From: Hyperoodon ampullatus
Lineage: Eukaryota > Chordata > Mammalia > Artiodactyla > Ziphiidae
DNA: 64,000 nt
Assembly: GCA_949752795.1 (NCBI GenBank)
Contig: CATKHW010000380.1
Location: 186,001-250,000 of the forward strand
Direction of reading: 5' to 3'
Both the position numbers and the translations under genes were made by a program. Below are positions 47,622-61,527 of this stretch, one piece after another. Every line of letters starts with the position of its first letter. Within the stretch, counting starts at the first letter, position 1. Below the pieces are notes generated by a model. It saw only the letters and a program-made list of their open reading frames with translations, was not told the DNA's origin and made no database searches.

Positions 47622-49359
47622 GAAATTCCTTTTTATAGTGGGTTTGACCTGATTCTCGCTGCCATGTTTATGCCAGTCTAGACACACTTGATTCCCTTAC
47701 GGTGACATATCAATACATAGGTTTTAAGATTCTAACTAGTCAGATATATTCCTCTGCGGGAAATATGGGGTTTTGAGTCCCTTTAACTGAGGAAGGTGTA
47801 GGTCTTGTCTATTCCATAGTTGGTTTTTGGAACGGTACCTGTGCTTATATCAAACTCTGGTTTTATGCATCACCCCACCTCTCCTTCCCCCTTAAGCAGG
47901 CATAAGAGTGTTTTCTAAATGTGAGACACTGTTCTCTTTCCTAACTCTGTTCAAGTGTAGCCATGTTTACAGGATCTTCATAAGTGATATCTTATGATAA
48001 GTTTCTTTTTCTGCGTGACTTATTTCACTTAGTATCATCGTACCTGAATCCACCCATTTTGCTTCTACTGGTCTTATGACATTGATTTCATGGCTGAGGA
48101 ATATTCCATCGTACATAAGTACCACAATTTTTTGAACCATTTTTATATTTCCTGGGATATTTAAGGTGTACCCAAGTTGAGGTCCTTATAAGCAGTGCAG
48201 ACCTAAATTTTGGGGTGGCTCTGTCTTATTGATTTTCAGTTTTCCCAAGGTATATTCCCTAAACTGGAAGTGCGCTTGGCTCTGTAGCTCAGTTCTTTAC
48301 TTGTTTTAGGGAACACAGTGTACTCCTCCAGAGAGGCAGTTGGCAATTTACATCCCGCCCATCAGCATAACAAGGCTCCCTGTTCTCCAGGGCCTGTCTT
48401 GCCTTTCTGGTTTTTACATATTTTGTGGAAGTCCCTTTTGACCGGTGGCAAGTGATACTTCTTTGTAGTGCAGATTTGCATTGCCCACTTGCTTGCTTGG
48501 CCAAAAAGGGCGTATGCGTTTTCTCCTGAGTATATTCAGGAGAAAACGCTTACGCCCTTTTTGGCCAAGGGCATCATTGTCGAAGTTGTGCGCCTCTTCC
48601 TGTGCTTTAAAGGCGATGCCAACGTACCTCTTGAAATCTGTTTCCTGCTATTCTGCCTCGCTTTCAAGTCCGCCTCCTTGCCTTCCCTCAACAGATTTTT
48701 GGACAATAGTTGTCCTTTATTACTCGGCCAGTTTGTGAATTGCTGTGCCCCTGAGCTCCATTTTTCAACTCGTTTTTGGTGAGCTGACCGCAAGTCCAAC
48801 ATTTTGGTTCAGGACCTATGCTGGTTCCCGGAGGGAGGCTGAGACTTTGGTTAATTCTTCTTCCTGCCAGGAAGTTAGAGTGATATGTGCCCGTCCAAAT
48901 GCCTAACAGCTACTCTCTCATTGGTTCTCCCTCTTCCCTTTCATCCTCTGCCAAATTGGAAACATGTGCGAACCAGGAGGTTAAAGAGGCTGTCTCTCCA
49001 AGTTGGGAGGTTGATAGTAAAGCACATGGAAAGTCAAACCGGAGCACCAGGAGAGGGACTATTCGTTGAGTTTTAGAAACCTTTCGTATTCACAGTGTGT
49101 CCGTTCTCTACGTTTCCTGTACATCTTATAGCTGTATTAATATTCCCTTCAACGTGGAGAGTTGGGACCCATGGAATGGGTGCCAGGCATTTGTGCTTTA
49201 AAGGGTCTGTATTTGCTCACCCAATCTCACCAATCCTCTAAGTCCCAAGTGTCCAGCCTTATGCCACATCCAGCTGTCGTTGTAGATAGGGTCATTCCAG
49301 GTTTCATCAGACACCCTGAAGGAATTGTAAATAATTTCCCAGTTTTTTGTTTTGTTTTT
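47622..49359 (+). repeat. Satellite unit M28 (1738 bp)
   Basis: Palindrome at 48496-48569. I find three substitutions against M24 (47734, 47785, 49125). First unit of the second copy of the four-unit block. Confidence 0.95.
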
Positions 49360-51098
49360 GAAATTCCTTTTTATAGTGGGTTTGAGCTGATTCTCGCTGC
49401 CATGTTTATGCCAGTCTAGACACACTTGATTCCCTTATGGAGACATATCAATACATATGTTTTATGATTCTTACTAGTCAGATATATTCCTCTGCGGGAA
49501 ATATGGGGTTTTGAGTCCCTTTCACTGAGGAAGGTGTAGGTCTTGTCTATTCCATAGTTGGTTTTTGGAACGGTACCTGTGCTTATATCAAACTCTGGTT
49601 TTATGCATCACCCCACCTCTCCTTCCCCCTTAAGCAGGCATAAGAGTGTTTTCTAAATGTGAGACCCTGTTCTCTTTCCTAACTCAGTTGAAGTGTAACC
49701 ATGTTTACAGGATCTTCATAAGTGATATCTTATGATAAGTTTCTTTTTCTGTGTGACTTATTTCACTTAGAATCATCGTACCTGAATCCACCCATTTTGC
49801 TGCTACTGGTCTTATGACATTGATTTCATGGCTGAGGGATATTCCATCGTACGTAAATACCACAATTTTTTGAACCATTTTTATATTTCCTGGGATATTT
49901 AAGGTGTACCCAAGTTGAGGTCCTTGTAAGCAGTGCAGCCCTAAATTTTTGGGTGGCTCTGTCTTATTGATTTTCAGTTTTCCCAAGGTATATTCCCTAG
50001 ACTGGAAGTGCCCTTGGCTCTGTAGCTCTGTTGCTTACTTGTTTTAGGGAACACAATTCACTCCTCCAGAGAGACAGTTGGCAATTTACATCCCGCCCAT
50101 CAGCATAACAAGGCTCCCTGTTTTCCAGGGCCTGTCTTGCCTTTCTGGTTTTTACACATTTTGTGGATGTCCCTTTTGACCGGTGGGAAGTGATACTTCT
50201 TTGTAGTGCAGATTTGCATTGCCCGCTTGCTTGCTTGGCCAAAAAGGGCGTATGCGTTTTCTCCTGAATATATTCAGGAGAAAACGCATACGCCCTTTTT
50301 GGCCAAGTGCATCATTGTCGATGTTGTGCCCCTCTTCCTGTGCTTTAAAGGCGATTCCAACGTAACTCTTGAAATCTGTTTCCTGCTATTCTGCCTCGCT
50401 TTCAAGTCTGCCTCGTTGCCTTCCCTCAACAGATTTTTGGACGATAGTTGTCCTTTATTACTCGGCCATTTTGTGAATTGCTGTGCCCCTGAGCTCCATT
50501 TTTCAACTCGTTTTTTGTGAGCTGACCGCAAGTCCTACATTTTGGTTCAGGACCTATGCTGGTTCCCGGTGGGTCGCTGAGACTTTATTTAATTCTTCTT
50601 CCTGCCGGGAAGTTAGAGTGATATGTGCCCGTCCAAATGCCTAACAGCTACCCTCTCATTTGTTCTCCCCCTTCCCTTTCATCCTCTGCCAAATAGGCAA
50701 CCTGTGGGAACCAGGAGGTTAAAGGGGCTGTCTCTCCAAGTTGGGAGATTGATAGTAAAGAAGATGGAAAGTCAAACCGGAGCACCAGGAGAGGGACTAT
50801 TCATTGAGTTTTAGAAACCTTTCGTATTCACAGTATGTCCGTTCTCTAGGTTTCCCGTACATGTTATAACTATAGTAATATTCCCTTCAACCTGGAGAGT
50901 TGGGACCCATGGAATGTGTGCGAGGCATTTGTAGTTTAAAGGGTCTGCATTTGCTCACCCAATCTCACCAATCGTCTCAGTCCCAAGTGTCCCTCCTTAT
51001 GCCACATCCAGCTGTCATTGTAGATAGGGTCATTCCAGGTTTCATCAGAGACCCTGAAGGAATTGTGAAGAATTTCCCAGTTTTTTTGTTGTGTTTTT
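49360..51098 (+). repeat. Satellite unit M29 (1739 bp)
   Basis: Carries a perfect palindrome (50234-50307), where its partner M25 has one mismatch. The ORF2 tail is open (49705-49986, minus). Differences from M25 seen at 49829, 50058, 50250, 50322 and 50595. Confidence 0.95.
50234..50307. repeat. Perfect 74-bp palindrome (M29)
   Basis: Third fully symmetric copy. Its partner in the duplicated block (M25, 43281-43354) has one mismatch at 43297, so one of the two changed after the duplication. Confidence 0.97.
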
Positions 51099-52837
51099 AA
51101 AATTCCTTTTTATAGTGGGTTTGAGCTGATTCTCGCTGCCATGTTTATGCCACTCTAGACACACTTGATTCCCTTACGGAGACATATCAATTCAGAGGTT
51201 TTAAGATTCTTACTAGTCAGATATATTCCTCTGCGGGAAATATGGTGTTTTGGGTCCCTTTCACTGAGGAAGGTGTAGGTCTTGTCTATTCCATAGTTGG
51301 TTTTTGGAATGGTACCTGTGCTTATATCAAACTCTGGTTTTATGCATCACCCCACCTCTCCTTCCCCCTTAAGCAGGCATAAGAGTGTTTTCTAAATGTG
51401 AGACACTGTTCTCTTTCCTAACTCAGTTCAAGTGTAGCCATGTTTACAGGATCTTCATAAGTGATATCTTATGATAAGTTTCTTTTTCTGTGTGACTAAT
51501 TTCACTTAGAATCATCGTACCTGAATCCACCCATTTTGCTGCTACTGGTCTTATGACATTGATTTCTTGGCTGAGGGATATTCGGTCATACGTAAATACC
51601 AAAATTTTTTGAACCATTTTTATATTTCCTGGGATATTTAACGTGTACCCAAGTTGAGGTCCTGGTAAGCAGTGCAGCCCTAAATTTTGCAGTGGCTCTG
51701 TCTTATTGATTTTCATTTTTCCCAAGGTATATTCCCTAGACTGGAAGTGCCCTTCGCTCTGTAGCTCTGTTCTTTACTTGTTTTAGTGAACACAATGTAC
51801 TCCTCCAGGGAGGCAGTTGGCAATTTACATCCCGCCCATCAGCATAACAAGGCTCCCTGTTCTCCAGGGCCTGTCTTGCCTTTCTGGGTTTTACACATTT
51901 TGAGGATGTCCCTTTTGACCGGTGGGAAGTGATACTTCTTTGTAGTGCAGATTTGCATTGCCCGCTTGCTTGCTTGGTCAAAAAGGGCATATGCGTTTTC
52001 TCCTGAATATATTCACGAGAAAACGCATACGCCCTTTTTGGCCAAGTGCATCATTGTCGAAGTTGTGCCCCTCTTCCTGTGCTTTAAAGGCGATTCCAAC
52101 GTACCTCTTGAAATCTGTTTCCTACTATTCTGCCTCGCTTTCAAGTCCGCCTCGTTGCCTTCCCTCAACAGATTTTTGGATGAGAGTTGTCCTTTATTAC
52201 TCGGCCAGTTTGTGAATTGCTGTGCCCCTGAGCTCCATTTTTCAACTCGTTTTTTGTGAGCTGACCTCAAGTCCAACATTTTGCTTCAGGACCTATGCTG
52301 GCTCCTGTTGGGGGGCTGAGACTTTGGTTAATTCTTCTTCCTGCCGGGAAGTTAGAGTGATATGTGCTCCTACAAATGCCTAACAGCTACTCTCTCATTG
52401 ATTCTCCATCTTCCCTTTCATCCTCTGCCAAATTAGAAACCTGTGCGAACCAGGAGGTTAAAGGGGCTGTTTCTCCAAGTTGGGAGGTTGATAGTAAGGC
52501 AGATGGAAAGTCAAACCGGAGAACCAGGAGAGGGACTATTCGTTGAGTTTTAGAAACCTTTTGTATTCACAGTGTGTCCGTTCTCTAGGTTTCCCGTACA
52601 TGTTATAGCTGTAGTAATATTCCCTTCAACCTGGAGAGTTGGGACCCATGGAATGGGTGCCAGGCATTTGTGCTTTAAAGGGTCTGCAGTTGCTCACCCA
52701 ATCTCACCAATCGTCTCAGTCCCAAGTGTCCCTCCTTATGCCACATCCAGCTGTCATTGTAGATAGGGTCATTCCAGGTTTCATCAGAGACCCTGAAGGA
52801 ATTGTAAAGAATTTCCCAGTTTTTTTGTTTTGTTTTT
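51099..52837 (+). repeat. Satellite unit M30 (1739 bp)
   Basis: Palindrome at 51973-52046 with the same three mismatches as M26. The ORF2 tail is open (51444-51725, minus). No difference from M26 was found by eye. Confidence 0.95.
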
Positions 52838-54574
52838 GAAATTCCTTTTTATAGTGGGTTTGAGCTGATTCTGGCTGCCATGTTTATGCCAGTCTAGACA
52901 CACTTGATGCCCTTACGGAGACATATCAATACATAGGTTTTAAGATTCTTACTAGTCAGATATATTCCTCTGCGGGAAATATGGGGTTTTGAGTCCCTTT
53001 CACTGAGGAAGGTGTAGGTCTTTTCTATTCCATAGTTGGTTTTTGGAACGGTACCTGTGCTTATATCAAACTCTGGTTTTATGCATCACCCCACTTCTCC
53101 TTCCACCTTAAGCAGGCATAAGAGTGTTTTCTAAATGTGAGACACTGTTCTCTTTCCTAACTCAGTTCAAGTGTAGCCATGTTTACAGGATCTTCATAAG
53201 TGATATCTTATGATAAGTTTCTTTTTCTGTGTGACTCATTTCACTTAGAATCATCATACCTGAATCCACCCATTGTGCTGCTACTGGTCTTATGACATTG
53301 ATTTCATGGCTGAGGGATATTCCATCGTACGTAAGTACCACAATTTTTTGAACCATTTTTATATTTCCTGGGATATTTAAGGTGTACCCAAGTTGAGGTC
53401 CTTGTAAGCAGTGCAGCCCTAAATTTTGGGGTGGCTCTGTCTTATTGATTTTCAGTTTTCCCAAGGTATATTCCCTAGACTCGAAGTGCCCTTGGCTCTG
53501 TAGCTCTGTTGTTTACTTGATTTAGGGAACACAATGCACTCCTCCAGAGAGGCAGTTGGCAATTTACATCCCGCCCATCAGCATAACAAGGCTCCCTGTT
53601 CTCCAGGGCCTGTCTTGCCTTTCTGGTTTTTACATATTTTGTGGAAGTCCCTTTTGACCGGTGGCAAGTGATACTTCTTTGTAGTGCAGATTTGCATTGC
53701 CCGCTTGCTTGCTTGGCCAAAAAGGGCGTATGCGTTTTCTCCTGAGTATATTCAGGAGAAAACGCTTACGTCCTTTTTGGCCAAGTGCATCATTGTCGAA
53801 GTTGTGCCCCTCTTCCTGTGCTTCAAAGGTGATTCCAACGTACCTCTTGAAATCTGTTTCCTGCTATTCTGCCTCGCTTTCAGGTCCGCCTCGTTGCCTT
53901 CCCTCAACAGATTTTTGGACGATAGTTGTCCTTTATTACTCGGCCTGTTTGTGAATTGCTGTGCCCCTGAGCTCCATTTTTCAACTCGTTTTCGTGAGCT
54001 GACCGCAAGTCCAAATTTTGGTTCAGGACCTATGCTGTTTCCCGGAGGGGGGCTGAGACTTTGGTTACTTCTTCTTCCTGCCGGGAAGTTAGAGTGATAG
54101 GTGCCCGTCCAAATGCCTAACAGCTACTCTCTCATTGGTTCTCCCTCTTCCCTTTCATCCTCTGCCAAATTGGAAACCTGTGCGAACCAGGAGTTTAAAG
54201 GGGCTGTCTCTCCAACTTGGGAGATTGATAGTAAAGCAGATGGAAAGTCAAACCGGAGCACCAGGAGAGGGACTATTCGTTGAGTTTTAGAAACCTTTCG
54301 TATTCACAGTGTGTCCGTTCTCTAGGTTTCCCGTACATGTTATAACTGTAGTAATATTCCCTTCAACCTGGAGAGTTGGGACCCATGGAATGGGTGTCAT
54401 GCATTATTGATTTAAAGGGTCTGCATTGGCTCACCCAATCTCACCAATCCTCTCAGTCCCAAGTGTCCCTCCTTATGCCACATCCAGCTGTCATTGTAGA
54501 TAGGGTCATTCCAGGTTTCATCAGAGACCCTGAAGGAATTGTAAAGAATTTCCCAGTTTTTTGGTTTTGTTTTT
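52838..54574 (+). repeat. Satellite unit M31 (1737 bp)
   Basis: Palindrome at 53712-53785 as in M27. The ORF2 tail is open (53183-53464, minus). It carries the M27 deletion markers. One difference from M27 was found (54194). Confidence 0.95.
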
Positions 54575-56313
54575 GAAATTCCTTTTTATAGTGGGTTTGA
54601 CCTGATTCTCGCTGCCATGTTTATGCCAGTCTAGACACACTTGATTCCCTTACGGTGACATATCAATACATAGGTTTTAAGATTCTAACTAGTCAGATAT
54701 ATTCCTCTGCGGGAAATATGGGGTTTTGAGTCCCTTTCACTGAGGAAGGTGTAGGTCTTGTCTATTCCATAGTTGGTTTTTGGAACGGTACCTGTGCTTA
54801 TATCAAACTCTGGTTTTATGCATCACCCCACCTCTCCTTCCCCCTTAAGCAGGCATAAGAGTGTTTTCTAAATGTGAGACACTGTTCTCTTTCCTAACTC
54901 TGTTCAAGTGTAGCCATGTTTACAGGATCTTCATAAGTGATATCTTATGATAAGTTTCTTTTTCTGCGTGACTTATTTCACTTAGAATCATCGTACCTGA
55001 ATCCACCCATTTTGCTGCTACTGGTCTTATGACATTGATTTCATGGCTGAGGAATATTCCATCGTACATAAATACCACAATTTTTTGAACCATTTTTATA
55101 TTTCCTGGGATATTTAAGGTGTACCCAAGTTGAGGTCCTTATAAGCAGTGCAGCCCTAAATATTGGGGTGGCACTGTCTTATTGATTTTCAGTTTTCCCA
55201 AGGTATATTCCCTAAACTGGAAGTGCCCTTGGCTCTGTAGCTCAGTTCTTTACTTGTTTTAGGGAACACAATGTACTCCTCCAGAGAGGCAGTTGGCAAT
55301 TTACATCCCGCCCATCAGCATAAAAAGGCTCCCTGTTCTCCAGGGCCTGTCTTGCCTTTCTGGTTTTTACACATTTTGTGGATGTCCCTTTTGACCGGTG
55401 GGAAGTGATACTTCTTTGTAGTGCAGATTTGCATTGCCCGCTTGCTTGCTTGGGCAAAAAGGGCGTATGCGTTTTCTCCTGAATATATTCAGGAGAAAAC
55501 GCATACGCCCTTTTTGGCCAAGTGCATCATTGTCGAAGTTGTGCGCCTCTTCCTGTGCTTTAAAGGCGATGCCAACGTACCTCTTGAAATCTGTTTCCTG
55601 CTATTCTGCCTCGCTTTCAAGTCCGCCTCGTTGCCTTCCCTCAACAGATTTTTGGACGATAGTTTTCCTTTATTACTCGGCCAGTTTGTGATTTGCTGTG
55701 CCCCTGAGCTCCATTTTTCAACTCGTTTTTGGTGAGCTCACCGCAAGTCCAACATTTTGGTTCAGGACCTATGCTGGTTCCCGGAGGGAGGCTGAGACTT
55801 TGGTTAATTCTTCTTCCTGCCAGGAAGTTAGAGTGATATGTGCCCGTCCAAATGCATAACAGCTACTCTCTCACTGGTTCTCCCTCTTCCCTTTCATCCT
55901 CTGCCAAATTGGAAACCTGTGCGAACCAGGAGGTTAAAGAGGCTGTCTCTCCAAGTTGGGAGGTTGATAGTAAAGCAGAAGGAAAGTCAAACCGGAGCAC
56001 CAGGAGAGAGACTATTCATTGAGTTTTAGAAACCTTTCGTATTCACAGTGTGTCTGTTCTCTAGGTTTCCCGTACATGTTATAGCTGTAGTAATATTCCC
56101 TTCAACCTGGAGAGTTGGGACCCATGGAATGGGTGCCAGGCATTTGTGCTTTAAAGGGTCTGCATTTGCTCACCCAATCTCACCAATCGTCTCAGTCCCA
56201 AGTGTCCCTCCTTATGCCACATCCAGCTGTCATTGTAGATAGGGTCATTCCAGGTTTCATCAGAGACCCTGAAGGAATTGTAAAGAATTTCCCAGTTTTT
56301 TTGTTTTGTTTTT
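54575..56313 (+). repeat. Satellite unit M32 (1739 bp)
   Basis: Palindrome at 55449-55522 with one mismatch (CTTGGGCAAAA), a change shared with M36. The start of the unit still follows M28 (TTCTAACTAG). Later parts pair with M36 at offset about 6952. The ORF2 tail is not fully open. Confidence 0.95.
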
Positions 56314-58051
56314 GATATTCCTTTTTATAGTCGGTTTGAGCTGATTCTCGCTGCCATGTTTATGCCAGTCTAGACACACTTGATTCCCTTACGGAGACAT
56401 ATCAATATATAGGTTTTAAGATTCTTACTAGTCAGATATATTCCTCTGCGGGAAATATGGGGTTTTGAGTCCCTTTCACTGAGGAAGGTGTAGGTCTTGT
56501 CTATTCCATAGTTGGTTTTTGGAACGGTACCTGTGCTTATATCAAACTCTGGTTTTATGCATCACCCCACCTCTCCTTCCCCCTTAAGCAGGCATAAGAG
56601 TGTTTTCTAAATGTGAGACACTGTTCTCTTTCCTAACTCAGTTCAAGTGTAGCCATGTTTACAGGATCTTCATAAGTGATATCTTATGATAAGTTTCTTT
56701 TTCTGTGTGACTCATTTCACTTAGAATCATCGTACCTGAATCCACCCATTTTGCTGCTACTGGTCTTATGACATTGATTTCATGGCTGAGGGATAATCCA
56801 TCATACGTAAGTACCACAATTTTTTGAACCATTTTAATATTTCCTGGGATATTTAAGGTGTACCCAAGTTGAGGTCCTTGTAAGCAGTACAGCCGTAAAT
56901 TTTGGGGTGGCTCTCTCTTATTGATTTTCAGTTGTCCCAAGGTATATTCCCTAGACTGGAAGTGCTCTTGGCTCTGTAGCTCTGTTGTTTACTTGATTTA
57001 GGGAACACTATGCACTCCTCCAGAGAGGCAGTTGGCAATTTACATCCCGTCCATCAGCATAACAAGGCTCCCAGTTCTCCAGGGCCTGTCTTGCCTTTCT
57101 GGTTTTTACACATTTTGTGGATGTCCCTTTCGACCCGTGGGAAGTGAAACTTCTTTGTAGTGCAGATTTGCATTGCCCACTTGCTTGCTTGGCCAAAAAG
57201 GGCGTATGCGTTTTCTCCTGAGTATATTCAGGAGAAAACGCTTACGCCCTTTTTGGCCAAGTGCATCATTGTCGAAGTTGTGCGCCTCTTCCTGTGCTTT
57301 AAAGGCGATGCCAGCGTACCTCTTGAAATCTGTTTCCTGCTATTCTGCCTCGCTTTCAAGTCCACCTCGTTGCCTTCCCTCAACAGATTTTTGGACGATA
57401 GTTGTCCTTTATTACTCGGCCAGTTTGTGAATTGCTGTGCCCCTGAGCTCCATTTTTCAACTCATTTTTGGTGAGCTGACCGCAAGTCCAACATTTTGGT
57501 TCAGGACCTATGCTGGTTCCCGGAGGGAGGCTGAGACTTTGGTTAATTCTTCTTCCTGCCAGGAAGTTAGAGTGATATGTGCCCGTCCAAATGCCTAACA
57601 GCTACTCTCTCATTGGTTCTCCCTCTTCCCTTTCATCCTCTGCCAAATTGGAAACCTGTGCGAACCAGGAGGTTAAAGAGGCTGTCTCTCCAAGTTGGGA
57701 GGTTGATAGTAAAGCAGATGGAAAGTCAAACCGGAGCACCAGGAGAGGGACTATTCGTTGAGTTTTAGAAACCTTTCGTATTCACAGTGTGTCCGTTCTC
57801 TAGGTTTCCCGTACATGTTATAGGTGTAGTAATATTCCCTTGAACCTGGAGAGTTGGGAACCATGGAATGGGTGCCAGGCATTTGTGCTTTAAAGGGTCT
57901 GCATTTGCTCACCCAATCTCACCAATCGTCTCAGTCCCAAGTGTCCCTCCTTATGCCACATCCAGCTGTCATTGTAGATAGGGTCATTCCAGGTTTCATC
58001 AGAGAACCTGAGGAATTGTAAAGAATTTCCCAGTTTTTTTGTTTTGTTTTT
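56314..58051 (+). repeat. Satellite unit M33 (1738 bp)
   Basis: Palindrome at 57188-57261 with the M24-type pair of mismatches. The ORF2 tail is open (56659-56940, minus). It shares CAGTTGTCCC, GCAGTACAGCC and CATTTTAATATTT with the partial unit M37. Confidence 0.95.
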
Positions 58052-59788
58052 GAAATTCCTTTTTATAGTGGGTTTGACCTGATTCTCGCTGCCATGTTTA
58101 TGCCAGTCTAGACACACTTGATTCCCTTATGGAGACATATCAATACATAGGTTTTAAGATTCTTACTAGTCAGATATATTCCTCTGCGGGAAATATGGGG
58201 TTTTGAGTCCCTTTCACTGAGGAAGGTGTAGGTCTTGTCTATTCCATAGTTGGTTTTTGGAACGGTACCTGTGCTTATATCAAACTCTGGTTTTATGCAT
58301 CACCCCACCTCTCCTTCCCCCTTAAGCAGGCATAACAGTGTTTTCTAAATGTGAGACACTGTTCTCTTTCCTAACTCAGTTCAAGTGTAGCCATGTTTAC
58401 AGGATCTTCATAAGTGATATCTTATGATAAGATTCTTTTTCTGTGTGACTCATTTCACTTAGAATCATCATACCTGAATCCACCCATTTTGCTTCTACTG
58501 GTCTTATGACATTGATTTCATGGCTGAGGGATATTCCGTCGTACGGAAGTACCACAATTTTTTGAACCATTTTTATATTTCCTGGGATATTTAAGGTGTA
58601 CCCAAGTTGAGGTCCTTGTAAGCAGTACAGCCCTAAATTTTGGGGTGGCTCTGTCTTATTGATTTTCAGTTTTCCCAAGGTATATTCCCTAGACTGGAAG
58701 TGCCCTTGGCTCTGTAGCTCTGTTGTTTACTTGATTTAGGGAACACAATGCACTCCTCCAGAGAGGCAGTTGGCAATTTACATCCCGCCCATCAGCATAA
58801 CAAGGCTCCCTGTTCTCCAGGGCCTGTCTTGCCTTTCTGGTTTTTACATATTTTGTGGAAGTCCCTTTTGACCGGTGGCAAGTGATACTTCTTTGTAGTG
58901 CAGATTTGCATTGCCCGCTTGCTTGCTTGGCCAAAAAGGGCGTATGCGTTTTCTCCTGTATATATTCAGGAGAAAACGCACACACCCTTTTTGGCCAAGT
59001 GCATCATTGTCGAAGTTGTGCCCCTCTTCCTGTGCTTCAAAGGTGATTCCAACGTACCTCTTGAAATCTGTTTCCTGCTATTCTGCCTCGCTTTCAGGTC
59101 CGCCTCGTTGCCTTCCCTCAACAGATTTTTGGACGATAGTTGTCCTTTATTACTCGGCCAGTTTGTGAATTGCTGTGCCCCTGAGCTCCATTTTTCAACT
59201 CGTTTTCGTGAGCTGACCGCAAGTCCAAATTTTGGTTCAGGACCTATGCTGTTTCCCGGTGGGGGGCTGAGACTTTGGTTACTTCTTCTCCCTGCCGGGA
59301 AGTTAGAGTGATAGGTGCCCGTCCAAATGCCTAACAGCTACTCTCTCATTGGTTCTCCCTCTTCCCTTTCATCCTCTGCCAAATTGGAAACCTGTGCGAA
59401 CCAGGAGGTTAAAGGGGCTGTCTCTCCAACTTGGGAGATTGATAGTAAAGGAGATGGAAAGTCAAACCGGAGCACCAGGATAGGGACTATTCGTTGAGTT
59501 TTAGAAACCTTTCGTATTCACAGTGTGTCCGTTCTCTAGGTTTCCCGTACATGTTATAACTGTAGTAATATTCCCTTCAACCTGGAGAGTTGGGACCCAT
59601 GGAATGGGTGTCATGCATTATTGCTTTAAAGGGTCTGCATTTGCTCACCCAATCTCACCAATCCTCTCAGTCCCAAGTGTCCCTCCTTATGCCACATCCA
59701 GCTGTCATTGTAGATAGGGTCATTCCAGGTTTCATCAGAGACCCTGAAGGAATTGTAAAGAATTTCCCAGTTTTTTTGTTTTGTTTTT
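58052..59788 (+). repeat. Satellite unit M34 (1737 bp)
   Basis: Palindrome at 58926-58999 with about three mismatched pairs (CCTGTATATATT, CGCACACACC). The ORF2 tail is open (58397-58678, minus). The right half carries the M27/M31 deletion markers. Confidence 0.95.
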
Positions 59789-61527
59789 GAAATTCCTTTT
59801 TATAGTGGGTTTGACCTGATTCTCGCTGCCATGTTTATGCCAGTCTAGACACACTTGATTCCCTTACGGTGACATATCAATACATAGGTTTTAAGATTCT
59901 TACTAGTCAGATATATTCCCCTGCGGGAAATATGGGGTTTTGAGTCCCTTTCACTGAGGAAGGTGTAGGTCTTGTCTATTCCATAGTTGGTTTTTGGAAC
60001 GGTACCTGTGCTTATATCAAACTCTGGTTTTATGCATCACCCCACCTCTCCTTCCCCCTTAAGCAGGCATAAGAGTGTTTTCTAAATGTGAGACACTGTT
60101 CTCTTTCCTAACTCTGTTCAAGTGTAACCATGTTTACAGGATCTTCATAAGTGATATCTTATGATAAGTTTCTTTTTCTGCGTGACTTATTTCACTTAGT
60201 ATCATCGTACCTGAATCCACCCATTTTGCTGCTACTGGTCTTATGACATTGATTTCATGGCTGAGGAATATTCCATCGTACATAAGTACCACAATTTTTT
60301 GAACCATTTTTATATTTCCTGGGATATTTAAGGTGTACCCAAGTTGAGGTCCTTATAAGCAGTGCAGACCTAAATTTTGGGGTGGCTCTGTCTTATTGAT
60401 TTTCAGTTTTCCCAAGGTATATTCCCTAAACTGGAAGTGCGCTTGGCTCTGTAGCTCAGTTCTTTACTTGTTTTAGGGACCACAGTGTACTCCTCCAGAG
60501 AGGCAGTTGGCAATTTACATCCCGCCCATCAGCATAACAAGGCTCCCTGTTTTCCAGGGCCTGTCTTGCCTTTCTGGTTTTTACATATTTTGTGGAAATC
60601 CCTTTTGACCGGTGGCAAGTGATACTTCTTTGTAGTGCAGATTTGCATTGCCCACTTGCTTGCTTGGCCAAAAAGGGCGTATGCGTTTTCTCCTGAGTAT
60701 ATTCAGGAGAAAACGCTTACGCCCTTTTTGGCCAAGGGCATCATTGTCGAAGTTGTGCGCCTCTTCCTGTGCTTTAAAGGCGATGCCAACGTACCTCTTG
60801 AAATCTGTTTCCTGCTATTCTGCCTCGCTTTCAAGTCCACCTCCTTGCCTTCCCTCAACAGATTTTTGGACAATAGTTGTCCTTTATTACTCGGCCAGTT
60901 TGTGAATTGCTGTGCCCCTGAGCTCCATTTTTCAACTCGTTTTTGGTGAGCTGACCGCAAGTCCAACATTTTGGTTCAGGACCTATGCTGGTTCCCGGAG
61001 GGAGGCTGAGACTTTGGTTAATTCTTCTTCCTGCCAGGAAGTTAGAGTGATATGTGCCCGTCCAAATGCCTAACAGCTACTCTCTCATTGGTTCTCCCTC
61101 TTCCCTTTCATCCTCTGCCAAATTGGAAACATGTGCGAACCAGGAGGTTAAAGAGGCTGTCTCTCCAAGTTGGGAGGTTGATAGTAAAGCACATGGAAAG
61201 TCAAACCGGAGCACCAGGAGAGGGACTATTCGTTGAGTTTTAGAAACCTTTCGTATTCACAGTGTGTCCGTTCTCTAGGTTTCCCGTACATGTTATAGCT
61301 GTAGTAATATTCCCTTCAACCGGGAGAGTTGGGACCCATGGAATGGGTGCCAGGCATTTGTGCTTTAAAGGGTCTGCATTTGCTCACCCAATCTCACCAA
61401 TCGTCTCAGTCCCAAGTGTCCCTCCTTATGCCACATCCAGCTGTCATTGTAGATAGGGTCATTCCAGGTTTCATCAGAGACCCTGAAGGAATTGTAAAGA
61501 ATTTCCCACTTTTTTGGTTTTGTTTTT
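59789..61527 (+). repeat. Satellite unit M35 (1739 bp), mosaic
   Basis: Palindrome at 60663-60736 with the M24-type pair of mismatches. It follows M24 closely at offset 19120 up to about 61250, then changes to the M32/M36 type. Confidence 0.95.

Larger units (their letters stand above)
47622..54574 (+). repeat. Four-unit higher-order block, copy B (M28-M31)
   Basis: Repeats copy A at a constant offset of 6953 with no indel. By eye I find nine substitutions: 47734, 47785, 49125, 49829, 50058, 50250, 50322, 50595 and 54194. A few more may have escaped me. Confidence 0.93.
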
